From contig CAYXEN010000001.1 in assembly GCA_964464035.1 (NCBI GenBank), forward strand, positions 1-64,000: DNA of 64,000 nucleotides, in the 5' to 3' direction. Below, one piece after another: positions 16,187-25,581 of this stretch (its first letter is position 1; each line of letters starts with the position of its first letter). Both the position numbers and the translations under genes were made by a program. The stretch comes from CAYXEN01 sp964464035. Lineage in GTDB: Bacteria > Krumholzibacteriota > Krumholzibacteriia > WVZY01. The notes beneath the pieces were generated by a model. The model had not been told where the DNA came from. It saw only the letters and a list, made by a program, of their open reading frames with translations, and searched no databases.

Positions 16187-17584
16187 CTACTTCCCTATGC
16201 AGAACCTGGAAAAGATATTGTCAAGCAGGTCTTCCGAATAGCGCTTCCCCGTCGCTTCCTCGTAACATCCGAGGAGCTCGCGCGCCGCGACGGCAAGGAT
16301 CTCCAGCGCCTCCCCGGCGGCGATCATCCCCCGCAGTTTCCGGCACCTCTCGCGTGCGGCCTCGAGCAGCCTGATCAAGCGGGAATTGAGGACTATCCTC
16401 TCCGCCGCGACCCTGCTCACTCCTCCCGAGCCCGCGATTTCCACGAGGCGTTCCCTGATCCCGCTCATCCCCTCACCCGTGAGCGCCGACACCGCCTGGA
16501 TCTCGTAGCCGCCGAGCTCGCTGTGAAGATCCTCCACGCGGAGCGTGCCGGGGAGATCCACCTTGTTGAGCAGGATCAGCGAACTTTTCTTTTTCAACTC
16601 CCTTATCGAAGCGACCGGAATCTCTCTCTTCGGCCTCGTCGCATCGACCACGTACATCACGATGTCCGCGCTCGTCGCGGCTTCCAAGGCCTTGCCCATC
16701 CCTATGGCCTCGATCTCATCTTCGGTCTCGCCCCGAAGCCCCGCGGTATCGTGAAAGACGAATACGAGACCTCCGATCGCGAGCGGCTCGCGGATGACAT
16801 CCCTTGTCGTTCCAGGTATCTCGGTTACGATCGCCCGGCTCTCACCGAGCAATTTGTTGAAGATGCTGCTCTTTCCCGCATTGACCGGCCCCGTGATCAC
16901 AACATGATACCCTTCCCGGAAAGGGCGGCTGAAAGAGGCGCTGGCGAGCAATTCACCCAGTCCTGCTTCGTGTTCCTCCAAGAGGCTCACCGCCCGCATT
17001 CTGTCGAGCGGTTCGATGTCCTCTTCGATGAAATCGATCGAAGCCTCGATCTCGCCCAGGAGCGAGAGCGCCGCGTCTCCCAGAGCGTTTATCCTTTGGG
17101 AGAGATTGCCTGCGACCTGCGCCCGGGCCACCATCCGCTGGAGCTCACTCCGGGCATGGATGAGGTCGCAGACCGCCTCGGCCTGGATGAGATCCATCTT
17201 GCCGTTTAGGAATGCTCTCCTTGTGAACTCGCCCGGGCCCGCCTCCCTCGCCCCGTTCGCCGACAAGAGATCGATGATCGTTCGCGTGATGACCGGGTTC
17301 CCGTGTGAGCTCACTTCCACCACGTCCTCGCCCGTGTAGGAATCCGGGCCCTTCATCACCGCGCACATCACATCGTCGACGACATCGCCGTCTTCCCCCA
17401 CGATGTTTCCGTGGTAGAGCCGCCTGTGCTCCATTCGCTCGGGAACGGGCCTTCGCCCGCCCGGGAGCATGAAAACCTTGCAGAGAATACTTATGGCGTG
17501 AGGGCCGGAAAGGCGTATGACCGCTATGCCGGACTCGCCGGGAGGCGTTGAGAGAGCGACGATCGTTCCTGCCAGATCGGCCAT
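16187..17584 (-). CDS. mnmE: tRNA modification GTPase MnmE (TrmE)
   Basis: A 465-residue protein. The N-terminal folate-binding domain begins DTIVALSTPPGESGIAVIRLSG-like, followed by a helical region with an inserted GTPase: G1 GPVNAGKSSIFNKL, G2 region EIPGTTRDV, G3 HDTAGLR, G4 LNKVDLPG. It ends with the invariant CIGK motif. G1 has Val-Asn-Ala in place of the common Pro-Asn-Val/Ala, an unusual change. It is the partner of MnmG, the next gene. Confidence 0.95.
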   Translation of the reverse strand: MADLAGTIVALSTPPGESGIAVIRLSGPHAISILCKVFMLPGGRRPVPERMEHRRLYHGNIVGEDGDVVDDVMCAVMKGPDSYTGEDVVEVSSHGNPVITRTIIDLLSANGAREAGPGEFTRRAFLNGKMDLIQAEAVCDLIHARSELQRMVARAQVAGNLSQRINALGDAALSLLGEIEASIDFIEEDIEPLDRMRAVSLLEEHEAGLGELLASASFSRPFREGYHVVITGPVNAGKSSIFNKLLGESRAIVTEIPGTTRDVIREPLAIGGLVFVFHDTAGLRGETEDEIEAIGMGKALEAATSADIVMYVVDATRPKREIPVASIRELKKKSSLILLNKVDLPGTLRVEDLHSELGGYEIQAVSALTGEGMSGIRERLVEIAGSGGVSRVAAERIVLNSRLIRLLEAARERCRKLRGMIAAGEALEILAVAARELLGCYEEATGKRYSEDLLDNIFSRFCIGK

Positions 17585-17603
17585 TGCATGAGATCGAACG
17601 TTT

Positions 17604-18278
17604 CTAGTCGGACTTGCCCGCCTTGTCCACCGCGTTGCTGGTCTTCGGAGTGACGACGACCTTGCGCAGAAGACCGTCGCCGATCGTATAGGTGGTCACG
17701 TCGTCGATGTCGGCTATCGCAAGGTGGATTATTCTCCTCTCGGATGCCTTGAGCGGCTCGAAATCCATTTCCTTGCCCGTCTCCTTCACCTTCTCGGCCA
17801 CCTTCTTGGCCTTCTCCACAAGCAACCTGTGCTTTCGCCGGACGTACCCGCCGACGTCTATCGTAATCTTGCTGTGTTCTCCCGTCTTCGCGGTGAACAC
17901 CCTGTTTATCACGTGCTGCAGCGAAGCCAGCGTTTCTCCCCTTCTCCCGATGAGAAGCCCGTCCAGCCCGCTGGAATCTATGTTGACGAAAGTGGTGTCG
18001 GGAGCCTCCTCGACCGAGAGCTTGTAATCCACCCCCATCAATGACAGAGTCTTGTGGATTATCTCCTTCAATATCTCCATGTTCCCGTTCCTCGCCTTGG
18101 TCTCCCTGATCGTAACCCTTATCGAGACGTTCTTCGGGCCGAAGATACCCAGGAAACCCTTGTTGGAATCGGGCAGAATCTCGATGTCCACCTCTTCCGG
18201 CTTGGCGTCCAGTTCCTTGAGTGCTTTCTCCAGTGCTTGCTCTATAGTCTTTCCCGTTGCTTCCACTGAATTTGCCAT
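17604..18278 (-). CDS. jag: RNA-binding protein Jag (KhpB)
   Basis: A 224-residue protein from ATG 18278 behind GGGTGA; the upstream start at 18314 lies before that site. It has an N-terminal Jag domain (EATGKTIEQALEKALKELD), a KH domain (LDGLLIGRRGETLASLQHVI) and a C-terminal R3H domain (RRIIHLAIADIDDVTTYTIG). It is a sequence-nonspecific RNA-binding protein that is almost always beside yidC, as here. Confidence 0.93.
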   Translation of the reverse strand: MANSVEATGKTIEQALEKALKELDAKPEEVDIEILPDSNKGFLGIFGPKNVSIRVTIRETKARNGNMEILKEIIHKTLSLMGVDYKLSVEEAPDTTFVNIDSSGLDGLLIGRRGETLASLQHVINRVFTAKTGEHSKITIDVGGYVRRKHRLLVEKAKKVAEKVKETGKEMDFEPLKASERRIIHLAIADIDDVTTYTIGDGLLRKVVVTPKTSNAVDKAGKSD

Positions 18279-18346
18279 CGATGCATCACCCTTTCTCTTA
18301 GCGAATCGTCGCATTCATTGTTCGATGTCGATCCGGCTTCAGAGCC

Positions 18347-20131
18347 CTATTTCGCCTCCGCGGGTTGTTTGTTGATGTAATACTGCTGGCCGATCGTCAA
18401 GATGTTGTTCACCAGCCAGTAGAGGACGAGCCCGGAAGGCATCCTGTAGAAAAAATAAGTCAGAACGATCGGGAAAACATATGTCATGGCCTTGGACTGC
18501 GAAGCCCCGGGAGCCCCTCCGGTCAGAGATCCACCTACTTTCGTCTGCACGAGCATGGCTATCCCCATGAGGATGGGCAGGAGGCTCACCTCGTGGCCGA
18601 TGAACGGAATGGCGAAGGGCAGCACGGCGAGAACGTCCTGCTGGGACAAGTCGTTTATCCACGCAACGAAATGCGCGCCCCGGAGCTCGATCGTGTACCG
18701 CAGAACGCTGTACAGAGCTATGAAGACCGGCGCCTGCAAGAGCATGGGCAGGCACCCGCCCAGCGGATTCACCCCGTGCTGTTTGTAGAGCTTCATCGTC
18801 TCGGCGCTGAGCTTCTGCTTGTCGTCTTTGTACTTCTCCTTGAGGGCCTGCAGCTTGGGCTGAAGACTCTGCATCTGCTTCATGGACTGGTGGCTCTTGT
18901 GCGTGAGTCGATAGAATAGAACCTTGGTGAAAATCGACAGGATTATGATGACGAGCCCGTAGTTGGGAATCACCTTGTAGAGGGTTATCAAGCTCCAGAG
19001 CATCACCCAGCTGAGCGGCCTTAGGAACTTGTATCCCATATTGATGTTCTTCTCGAGCCCGACTCCCAGGGCCTTGACCCGCTTGTAATCCAGCGGGCCT
19101 ACGTAGAAACTCGCCCGCTGCCTCACCTTGCCGCCTCTTGCCATCGCGGGAATCTCGATCCTGGCGCTCAGGAGGTGCTCGGAGTTGCTGCCTACCAGCT
19201 CGGCCTTGGCGTCCACGACCGGCTCGGAGGGAATGAAGGCTGCCGTGAAGTATTTCGACTGGAGGGTGAGCCAACCGAGAGTGCCTGTCCGCACGTACGC
19301 GTGCCGCTTTGAGAACTTTCGCAGTTTGTAATGCGAGATATCCTCCCCGAGAAGCAGTGACGCCTGGAAGTTCATGTAATCGAACTTCTTGTTTCGCTCG
19401 GTCGATTGCAACCCCGGGCCGAAGCTCCATGCTATCCCGCGCGCTTCGCCGAAGACTCCCGCATCGAACGTCACCTCCGCCTCGATCACGTATCTGTCGG
19501 CGTCGAACTTGAAGGTTCGTTCGATAGCGCCCCCTTCTCCCTCGGCCCGAAACACTATCTCCGCCACCGGCCTCCGCTCGTCGAGAAGAACGACGCTCCC
19601 CTCCCCGAGCGGCTCGCCGTATCCTTGGCGATACGGAGTGAAGAGAACCCTGTCGAGGTCCACAGTCCCCCCGCTTCCCACGACTGCGAGTGAAGCCAAT
19701 CCTTCGCTCCGGGCCACGGAATCCGGGAATTGCGCTATGAGTTCGACCGGCTCGCCGTCGGTCTCGTATTGCTTTAGTTCGACCGAAGTGATCCGGCCGC
19801 CTGCCGCCGACAACCGAACCCGGTAGAGAGGGGACTCGACGACTATCTCCGGCGCCTCGGCCTCCGCTTCGGGGAAAGCCCCGGCGACTGGGACTTCGCG
19901 CTCCGCCGCGGGCTGCCGCTTGAGGGCGGCGGCGGGCGCTTTCTCGGCTCCCGACTCCGGACGTGCCGGGACTTGCGCCCCGCTCGAAGTCGAGAGCGTG
20001 TCGGTACGGCCTCCTCGCTGCGCCCTCTTCTGCTTGGCCTCCATCATTGGGGAGTAATACCAGTAGAAAACCACGAAGAGCAGCATCGAGAGAACGAACG
20101 CCAGGAAAGCCCTTCTATCCATGTTGTCCAT
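18347..20131 (-). CDS. yidC: Membrane protein insertase YidC
   Basis: A 594-residue protein from ATG 20131 (MDNMDRRAFLAFVLSMLL) behind GGAGGAAC. It has an N-terminal helix, a large periplasmic beta domain at about residues 60-360 (Gram-negative type), then the five-helix insertase core (PNYGLVIIILSIFTKVLFYRL, MKQMQSLQPKLQALKEKYKDD, GGCLPMLLQAPVFIALYSVL). It inserts and folds inner-membrane proteins with or without Sec. It lies in the rpmH-rnpA-yidD-yidC-jag cluster. Confidence 0.96.
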   Translation of the reverse strand: MDNMDRRAFLAFVLSMLLFVVFYWYYSPMMEAKQKRAQRGGRTDTLSTSSGAQVPARPESGAEKAPAAALKRQPAAEREVPVAGAFPEAEAEAPEIVVESPLYRVRLSAAGGRITSVELKQYETDGEPVELIAQFPDSVARSEGLASLAVVGSGGTVDLDRVLFTPYRQGYGEPLGEGSVVLLDERRPVAEIVFRAEGEGGAIERTFKFDADRYVIEAEVTFDAGVFGEARGIAWSFGPGLQSTERNKKFDYMNFQASLLLGEDISHYKLRKFSKRHAYVRTGTLGWLTLQSKYFTAAFIPSEPVVDAKAELVGSNSEHLLSARIEIPAMARGGKVRQRASFYVGPLDYKRVKALGVGLEKNINMGYKFLRPLSWVMLWSLITLYKVIPNYGLVIIILSIFTKVLFYRLTHKSHQSMKQMQSLQPKLQALKEKYKDDKQKLSAETMKLYKQHGVNPLGGCLPMLLQAPVFIALYSVLRYTIELRGAHFVAWINDLSQQDVLAVLPFAIPFIGHEVSLLPILMGIAMLVQTKVGGSLTGGAPGASQSKAMTYVFPIVLTYFFYRMPSGLVLYWLVNNILTIGQQYYINKQPAEAK

Positions 20132-20154
20132 CGCCAAGTTCCTCCGATTCCAAA

Positions 20155-20373
20155 TCAGGGCACCGGGTCCATCCCCCCGGGATGCCAGGGGTGGCACTTG
20201 GCCAATCGCCTGATCGCCATTCCCGTTCCCTTGAACACACCGTATCTGGTTATCGCCTCTTCGGCGTAGCACGAGCAGCTTGGATGAAATCGGCAGCGCG
20301 GTGAAATGGAGGGTGAGATGTATCTTCGATAGATCTCGATCGACGTCAACAAGATCCTCTGGAACGATTTCAT
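20155..20373 (-). CDS. yidD: Membrane protein insertion efficiency factor YidD
   Basis: A 72-residue protein. The start ATG at 20373 overlaps the rnpA stop in ATGA. It has the family pattern IYRRYISPSISPRCRFHPSCSCYAEEAI and ends CHPWHPGGMDPVP. It is a small amphipathic protein of the inner membrane face that helps YidC, and it is coded between rnpA and yidC. Confidence 0.93.
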   Translation of the reverse strand: MKSFQRILLTSIEIYRRYISPSISPRCRFHPSCSCYAEEAITRYGVFKGTGMAIRRLAKCHPWHPGGMDPVP

Positions 20374-20720
20374 AGAGATCTGTCTTTTCCCAGCAGTCCT
20401 TCCCGTTCCAAGGACATGGTGAGATCCCCTACGACCTCCTGGCACTTGAGATCAGGAGTCCTGCTGTTCGCTATGATTACCATCCATATATCTTCATCTA
20501 CCAACTTTTTTTCTATTTCTCTCGCCGCTTCCCTCAGCAGCCGCTTCGCCCGGTTCCGCTTCACGGCATTGCCGACGCGCTTGCTCGCCACGAATCCGAA
20601 GAGTCTCCCGTCACCAGCCCGTCCTCCTCGAACGTAGAAAACGACCGCGCTTCTGCAGGGCACCCTCTTCCCGGTCTCGTAGACTTGCTTGAACTGCCCG
20701 GTCTTACGAAGGATCCGCAC
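20370..20720 (-). CDS. rnpA: Ribonuclease P protein component
   Basis: A 116-residue basic protein read from a GTG at 20720 (VRILRKTGQFKQVYETGKR), with GGAGGG nearby. The open frame extends to 20795 over the end of rpmH, but that lead is not RnpA-like. The RNR motif is GNAVKRNRAKRLLREAAR. It binds RNase P RNA for tRNA 5' maturation. The start is uncertain by about 25 codons. Confidence 0.92.
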   Translation of the reverse strand: MRILRKTGQFKQVYETGKRVPCRSAVVFYVRGGRAGDGRLFGFVASKRVGNAVKRNRAKRLLREAAREIEKKLVDEDIWMVIIANSRTPDLKCQEVVGDLTMSLEREGLLGKDRSL

Positions 20721-20791
20721 GTTCGAACCACCCTCCGGGAAGCACTTCCTGCCTCCCTCTCCCGCAGCACAGGAATTCCGAAAGGGGATCG

Positions 20792-20932
20792 TCAAGACGA
20801 AACGGTCAGGCGTTTGCGCCCCTTCTTGCGCCTGCGCTTGAGGATGAGCCTTCCGCTCTTCGTGCTCATCCGCTTCCTGAAACCGTGATCTCTGAGTCTC
20901 TTGATGTTGCGTGGTTGATATGTTCTCTTCAT
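20792..20932 (-). CDS. rpmH: 50S ribosomal protein L34
   Basis: 46 residues from ATG 20932 to TGA 20792, beginning MKRTYQPRNIKRLRDHGF and ending RKKGRKRLTVSS. This is the canonical small basic L34, and its position directly before rnpA confirms it. The gene is too short for common length cut-offs. Confidence 0.95.
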   Translation of the reverse strand: MKRTYQPRNIKRLRDHGFRKRMSTKSGRLILKRRRKKGRKRLTVSS

Positions 20933-21138
20933 TGTTTCAGCCCCTTATCGACGGCACCCGTGGGTGGAGCGCAAAGGAGGATACTTTGTAGAACCTTCTT
21001 GTATTCGATCGTCGATTGAACCCAGTCGGGATTGATCAGTTGCGAGCTCTTCTGACTCCTGTGCGATCCTTATAAATAAAGCATCATTCGGCGGTGCGCG
21101 CAAGCGGTGGTCGCGTGCAGCCCCACCGGAACCGGAAA

Positions 21139-21165
21139 GGTATAGTAAAGCTCCCTCGATGTCAA
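21139..21165 (-). promoter_or_regulatory. Possible rpmH operon promoter
   Basis: On the minus strand, TTGACA (21165-21160) and TATACC (21144-21139) have 15-base spacing, about 200 bases before rpmH. The -35 is perfect, the spacing short. Confidence 0.35.
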
Positions 21166-21370
21166 GCCTATTATCGATCGTTCGTTCGCAGGTAATCCAC
21201 CGTTTCTTCAGGCTTATCCCGTTGTGAACACGGGCCTTCACTCATTCTTGTTAATAACTTTTTTTTCATCTTGAAACATGTCTCCGTTTTCTGGTAGCTT
21301 TCTGCCTGTTCCGTTTGGTTATTTCTTCTGTTCGTTATCCCTTTGGTGATCTTTCTTGTCAGGGGTCCGC

Positions 21371-21458
21371 TGTGGACAACTTTTTCGGGCACGCTGCTTC
21401 TTTGTACCCAACTCCTTATTTTGCCACAACATCCACGGTTGTCCACATTTGTGGATAA
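21371..21458. other. DnaA boxes upstream of dnaA (oriC left part)
   Basis: Within 90 bases there are TGTGGACAA (21371-21379), TTGTCCACA (21439-21447) and a perfect consensus box TGTGGATAA (21450-21458, the reverse of TTATCCACA). The region 20933-21579 between rpmH and dnaA has no gene and is where left- and right-directed transcription diverges. Confidence 0.75.
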
Positions 21459-21579
21459 GTTGGAAAAGACTTTGTGCGAAAACGGCCTGCGGGCGCTGCC
21501 GTGCCTCGTCGGCGAGGCCCGGGGGGTGGGGTTGCCTTCTCCCTTCCCCGGGCTGGAAGAAAGAGAGGGAAAACCTGAG

Positions 21580-22950
21580 ATGTCGATCTCGTTTCCGAAA
21601 AAAGAGGACAAGCTGAGAATATGGTCGGAGTTCCTGACCACGATGAGCACGATGGTGAACAAGCAGACCATCGAGACGTGGCTCAAGCCCATGGAGCTCC
21701 TTTCGATCGACGGCAAGACCATCGCGGTCCAATGCCCCAGCAAGTTTTTCATGGATTGGGTGATGGAACATCACCGCGACAACATCACCTACGCGTTCCG
21801 CCAGATCCTCGGGTTCGAGCCGGAGCTCAAGTTCGTCAACGGGAACACTTCCCCGGACGAACTCATATCCCGAAGAGTCGGCGTTCCGCCGCCCCGGGTG
21901 TCTTTCGGCGTCAAGCGCAAGAACAACTACCTCGGCGACCAGCTGAATCCCAAGTACACGTTCGACGAGTTCGTCGTCGGGAGCAACAGCAGGATGACGT
22001 ACGCCGCCTGCATGGCCGTCTCCGAGAAACCCGCGGTCGTGTACAATCCCCTCTTCATCTATGGCGGCGTCGGGTTGGGAAAGACTCACCTCATGCAGGC
22101 GATCGGCCACTTCGTCCTGGAGAACAACCCGGAGCTCAAGGTTCATTACAGCTCGGCCGAGACTTTCATGAACGAGCTCATCTCGGCCATCCGTCTCGGC
22201 AACAGCCACGAGTTCAGGGAGAAGTACCGCAGCGTCGACATCCTTCTCATAGACGACGTCCAGTTTCTCGCCGGCAAGGAGAGCACGCAGGAAGAGTTCT
22301 TCCACACCTTCAATTCCCTTCACGGCTCCCGCAAGCAGATCGTCGTGACGAGCGACCGGCCGCCGAAAGAGATCCCCACGCTCGAGGAGCGCCTCGTCTC
22401 GAGGTTCGAATGGGGCCTCATCACAGACATCCAGCCGCCCGACTACGAGACGCGCCTGGCCATCCTGCGCAAGAAGGTGGAGAAAGACAAGGTCGAGATG
22501 CCCGACGACGTGCTCGCGCTGATCGCGGACAGCGTGAAGAGCAACATCCGCGAACTCGAGGGCAGTCTCGTCAAGCTCCTCGTGCACGCGAGCGTCTACA
22601 AGAAAGACATCGACCTCGAGATGGCGAAAGAAGTGCTCAAGGATTTCATAAAGAACACCAAGAAGAAGATCAACATCGCCACCATCCAGAAGGTGACCGC
22701 CCAGCATTACCGCGTGCCGGTCGAGGCTATGAAATCCAAGATCAGGACGGCCAAGTACGCATTTCCGAGGCAGGTTGCGATCTACCTTACGAGAGAGCTC
22801 ACGAATTGTTCGCTCACGCAGATCGGGCAACGTTTCGGCGGCCGCGATCACACGACCGTCATCCACGCTTGCCAGAAGATATCGGAGCTCCTCGAGAGAG
22901 ACGTAGCCTTGAAGGCCGCCGTGCGGGAGATCAAGAAGGATCTCTCATGA
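21580..22950 (+). CDS. dnaA: Chromosomal replication initiator DnaA
   Basis: A 456-residue protein from ATG 21580 (MSISFPKKEDKLRIWSEFL); upstream in-frame codons cover the DnaA-box region and are excluded. Domain I is at 10-90. The AAA+ domain has Walker A GGVGLGKTH (161-170 region), Walker B LLIDDVQFLAG and an arginine-finger stretch. Domain IV has the signature LTQIGQRFGGRDHTTVIHA, which reads DnaA boxes. It unwinds oriC. Boxes occur on both sides of the gene. Confidence 0.97.
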   Translation: MSISFPKKEDKLRIWSEFLTTMSTMVNKQTIETWLKPMELLSIDGKTIAVQCPSKFFMDWVMEHHRDNITYAFRQILGFEPELKFVNGNTSPDELISRRVGVPPPRVSFGVKRKNNYLGDQLNPKYTFDEFVVGSNSRMTYAACMAVSEKPAVVYNPLFIYGGVGLGKTHLMQAIGHFVLENNPELKVHYSSAETFMNELISAIRLGNSHEFREKYRSVDILLIDDVQFLAGKESTQEEFFHTFNSLHGSRKQIVVTSDRPPKEIPTLEERLVSRFEWGLITDIQPPDYETRLAILRKKVEKDKVEMPDDVLALIADSVKSNIRELEGSLVKLLVHASVYKKDIDLEMAKEVLKDFIKNTKKKINIATIQKVTAQHYRVPVEAMKSKIRTAKYAFPRQVAIYLTRELTNCSLTQIGQRFGGRDHTTVIHACQKISELLERDVALKAAVREIKKDLS

Positions 22951-22953
22951 AGG

Positions 22954-23165
22954 TTATCAACGCTTGTTGACAACCCCTGTGGAGAAGATGTTACCAACCG
23001 GAGCTTTGTGGACAACCAGCGGATTGTCCACTCGACTCCAACAAGGGATCAACAATGGTTTTTCCGGCTAATACTCGTGGATTGACGGGCTTGCGGGGGG
23101 TTACCAACATATCAACAGGGCCTACTGCTTCTGCTTTAATATACTTATTTGATAGCAGTATCTTA
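22954..23165. other. Putative oriC right part: DnaA boxes and AT-rich stretch
   Basis: The 300-base dnaA-dnaN spacer has no gene. It contains several DnaA-box-like 9-mers: TTATCAACG (22954), TGTGGAGAA (22978), TGTGGACAA (23007) and TTGTCCACT (23024). An AT-rich stretch at about 23130-23165 (GCTTTAATATACTTATTTG) could be the unwinding element. Together with the upstream cluster this resembles a bipartite origin like that of Bacillus or Helicobacter. Confidence 0.7.
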
Positions 23166-23250
23166 GTCCCTTGAAAACCCTGTGAACGTGCGGTATAGTT
23201 TTAGACCGCGAACCATAAAATCAAGAACAAGATTGCCAGGAGGTCAGGGC

Positions 23251-24372
23251 GTGAAGATTTCAGTCGAACAGAGTACTCTCGCTAAAAAAGTGGGCGCCAT
23301 CTCGTCGGTCGTTCCGACCAAGACGTCTCTTCCCATTCTCTCCACTTTCTTGCTCGAAGCGGCGGCGGGCAAGGTGAAACTCACGGCCAACGACCTCGAT
23401 GTATCGCTCACGACGAACATCGACTGTGAACTCGAGGGTGAGGGAGAGGTCGCCGTTCCCGGCAAGAAATTCTTCGAGATCGTCAGGTCGCTCCCCGAGG
23501 AAAAGGTCGAGATAAGTTCGGAGGGAGAGAAGATCGCCGTCAAGTGCCGCAAGAGCCGGTTCAGGATGGTCGGCAAGAGCGCGTCCGAATTTCCCAAGCT
23601 CCCCGAGCAGGAGGCGATCGCGAGTTTCAAGATGAAGACGAGCGTCTTGGACGACATGATATCGAAGACCATCTACGCGGTGTCGAACGACCTGACGAGG
23701 CCGGCGCTGTGCGGCGTTCTCTGGGAGCTCAAGGACGGCGGGTTCACGATGGTGGCGACCGACGGACACAGGCTCGGAAAGGTGTCGTTCAAGGGAGAGG
23801 TCGGAGCAGCCGACGCGGGGAACAGGGAGTTCATAGTTTCACCCAAGGCGCTCAATACGCTGCGTTCGCTCATGGACGGCAAGGACGAGGTTGAGATCAC
23901 TCTCGCCGAAAACCACATAACTTTCACGATCGGGGACAGCACGGTATACTCGAGGCTTCTCGAGGGCCCGTTCCCGGATTACAAGCAGGTCATACCCCTC
24001 GACAACAAGAAGGAAATGATCGTGAACCGCGAGGAATTCGCCCAGGCCTGCAGGAGGGTATCGATACTTTCGAGCGTCATAACCCATCAGATAAAATTGT
24101 CGATCCAGAAGGACGCCGTCACGCTCAGCGTGAGCACGCCGGATCTCGGCGAGGCGGTCGAGGAAGTCCATTGCAATTTCAATTCCGATCCGATGGACAT
24201 AGGGTACAACGCGAAGTACCTGATCGACATGTTGAGGACCATGGATTCGGAGGAAGTGACTTTTCTCTTGGACAGGAGCGACAACGCCGGGATGCTGGTT
24301 CCGTCCGGCGAAGATTCCGAGCTGGACTACCAGTGCCTTCTCATGCCGCTGCGCTTGAGTGACAACGAGTGA
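23251..24372 (+). CDS. dnaN: DNA polymerase III sliding clamp, beta subunit
   Basis: A 373-residue protein from GTG 23251 behind AGGAGG; an upstream in-frame start at 23182 is unlikely. Three repeated clamp domains are seen, with TKTSLPILSTFLLEA near the start, DGHRLGKV in domain two and the C-terminal CLLMPLRL motif that closes the ligand pocket. It encircles DNA and tethers polymerase. Confidence 0.96.
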   Translation: MKISVEQSTLAKKVGAISSVVPTKTSLPILSTFLLEAAAGKVKLTANDLDVSLTTNIDCELEGEGEVAVPGKKFFEIVRSLPEEKVEISSEGEKIAVKCRKSRFRMVGKSASEFPKLPEQEAIASFKMKTSVLDDMISKTIYAVSNDLTRPALCGVLWELKDGGFTMVATDGHRLGKVSFKGEVGAADAGNREFIVSPKALNTLRSLMDGKDEVEITLAENHITFTIGDSTVYSRLLEGPFPDYKQVIPLDNKKEMIVNREEFAQACRRVSILSSVITHQIKLSIQKDAVTLSVSTPDLGEAVEEVHCNFNSDPMDIGYNAKYLIDMLRTMDSEEVTFLLDRSDNAGMLVPSGEDSELDYQCLLMPLRLSDNE

Positions 24373-24436
24373 ATCGCGAACCGGCCGTGAAGGGGGCTGT
24401 GGCAGGCGGAAAAGCACAGCGGCGGTGACATAGCAA

Positions 24437-25516
24437 GTGCGCATACTCGGCATCACATCCGAAAACTTCCGCAACCTCGAGGTTCCTCACGCAGAGTTTC
24501 ATCCGCACCTTAACATCGTGACGGGGGGCAACGGGCAGGGCAAGACGAACCTGCTGGAAGCCCTCGCCTTCTTCAAGTTCGGGCGATCGTTCCGTACCCG
24601 GAGGGACCAGGAAGTCATCCGCTTCGGCGCACAATTCTGCCGCGTGAGCGTGGACGTGAAGTACGAAGACGGTGCGCGGAGGCGTTTCACGACGGCCGTT
24701 GCCACGGGGGGTGAGAAGCGGGTGAAGATGGACGGCGAGGAGCTCGGGAAGCTGTCCGATCTCGTCGGCCTCTACCCGGTCGTTCTCTTCGGTCCGCAGG
24801 ACATTCAGATAGTGGGCGGATTCCCTGACGAGAGGAGGAGGTTTCTCGACATGGCGGGCAGCATGGTGGATGCGGAGTATCTCGAGTTGTTGAAGAGGTA
24901 CAAGCGGGTGCTCGCCCAGAGAAACAAGCTTCTCAGGATGCATTCTCCCCCCGAAGAGGTTCGCGCTTGGAACCCCGAGCTGGTATCCACCGGGAGCAGG
25001 CTCGTGGAGAAAAGGATCCGCATGACGGCATCCCTCGCCGAGCTTTCGAAACGGTGGTCGGAAGCGATCTACGGTGGAAAGATCGAGGTGAGTTACAAGA
25101 GCTCGGTCACCATGAGGGGCGAAGGCATGGCCGGCGACTACGAGGAGACGCTCGCCGCCACGGAAGATGAGGAGTCGAGGCGGGGGACGACTCTCTTCGG
25201 GCCGCACCGCGACGACCTGCTCGTCACCATCGACGGGAAAGATGCAAGGAAGTACGGATCCCAGGGACAGAAGCGCATCGCGTCGCTTCTTCTCAGGCTC
25301 GCCGAGATGCACTATCTCGAGAAAGGCCTCGGGGAGCCTTGCGTTCTCCTCCTCGACGACGTCTTCTCAGAGCTCGACGAGGAGAGAAGCACCCGGTTGA
25401 TGAGAGCGCTGACTGACTCGAGGCAGGTGTTCATGACGTCTCCGCGCCCCCCTGATCCGCATGCGAGCGCAGGAATGCGGCTTTTCAGGATGGAGGGCGG
25501 GAGGCTTGCTGTATAA
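24437..25516 (+). CDS. recF: DNA replication and repair protein RecF
   Basis: A 359-residue SMC-like ATPase starting at GTG 24437 (MRILGITSENFRNLE). Walker A is TGGNGQGKTNLLEAL, the ABC signature is in the GSQGQKRIASLLLRLAE region, and Walker B is CVLLLDDVFSELDEER. It loads RecA at gaps. The gene order dnaN-recF-dciA-like-gyrB is typical. Confidence 0.95.
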   Translation: MRILGITSENFRNLEVPHAEFHPHLNIVTGGNGQGKTNLLEALAFFKFGRSFRTRRDQEVIRFGAQFCRVSVDVKYEDGARRRFTTAVATGGEKRVKMDGEELGKLSDLVGLYPVVLFGPQDIQIVGGFPDERRRFLDMAGSMVDAEYLELLKRYKRVLAQRNKLLRMHSPPEEVRAWNPELVSTGSRLVEKRIRMTASLAELSKRWSEAIYGGKIEVSYKSSVTMRGEGMAGDYEETLAATEDEESRRGTTLFGPHRDDLLVTIDGKDARKYGSQGQKRIASLLLRLAEMHYLEKGLGEPCVLLLDDVFSELDEERSTRLMRALTDSRQVFMTSPRPPDPHASAGMRLFRMEGGRLAV

Positions 25517-25581
25517 CTCGTTGTGAGCAAACAAAATAGACCGGAAGAAAAAACAAAAAACATCAAAAAAAGTCTTTATAA

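Noticed and set aside
20370..20795. Longer RnpA starting at 20795
   Set aside because: The extra 25 residues lack similarity to RnpA and would overlap the end of rpmH.
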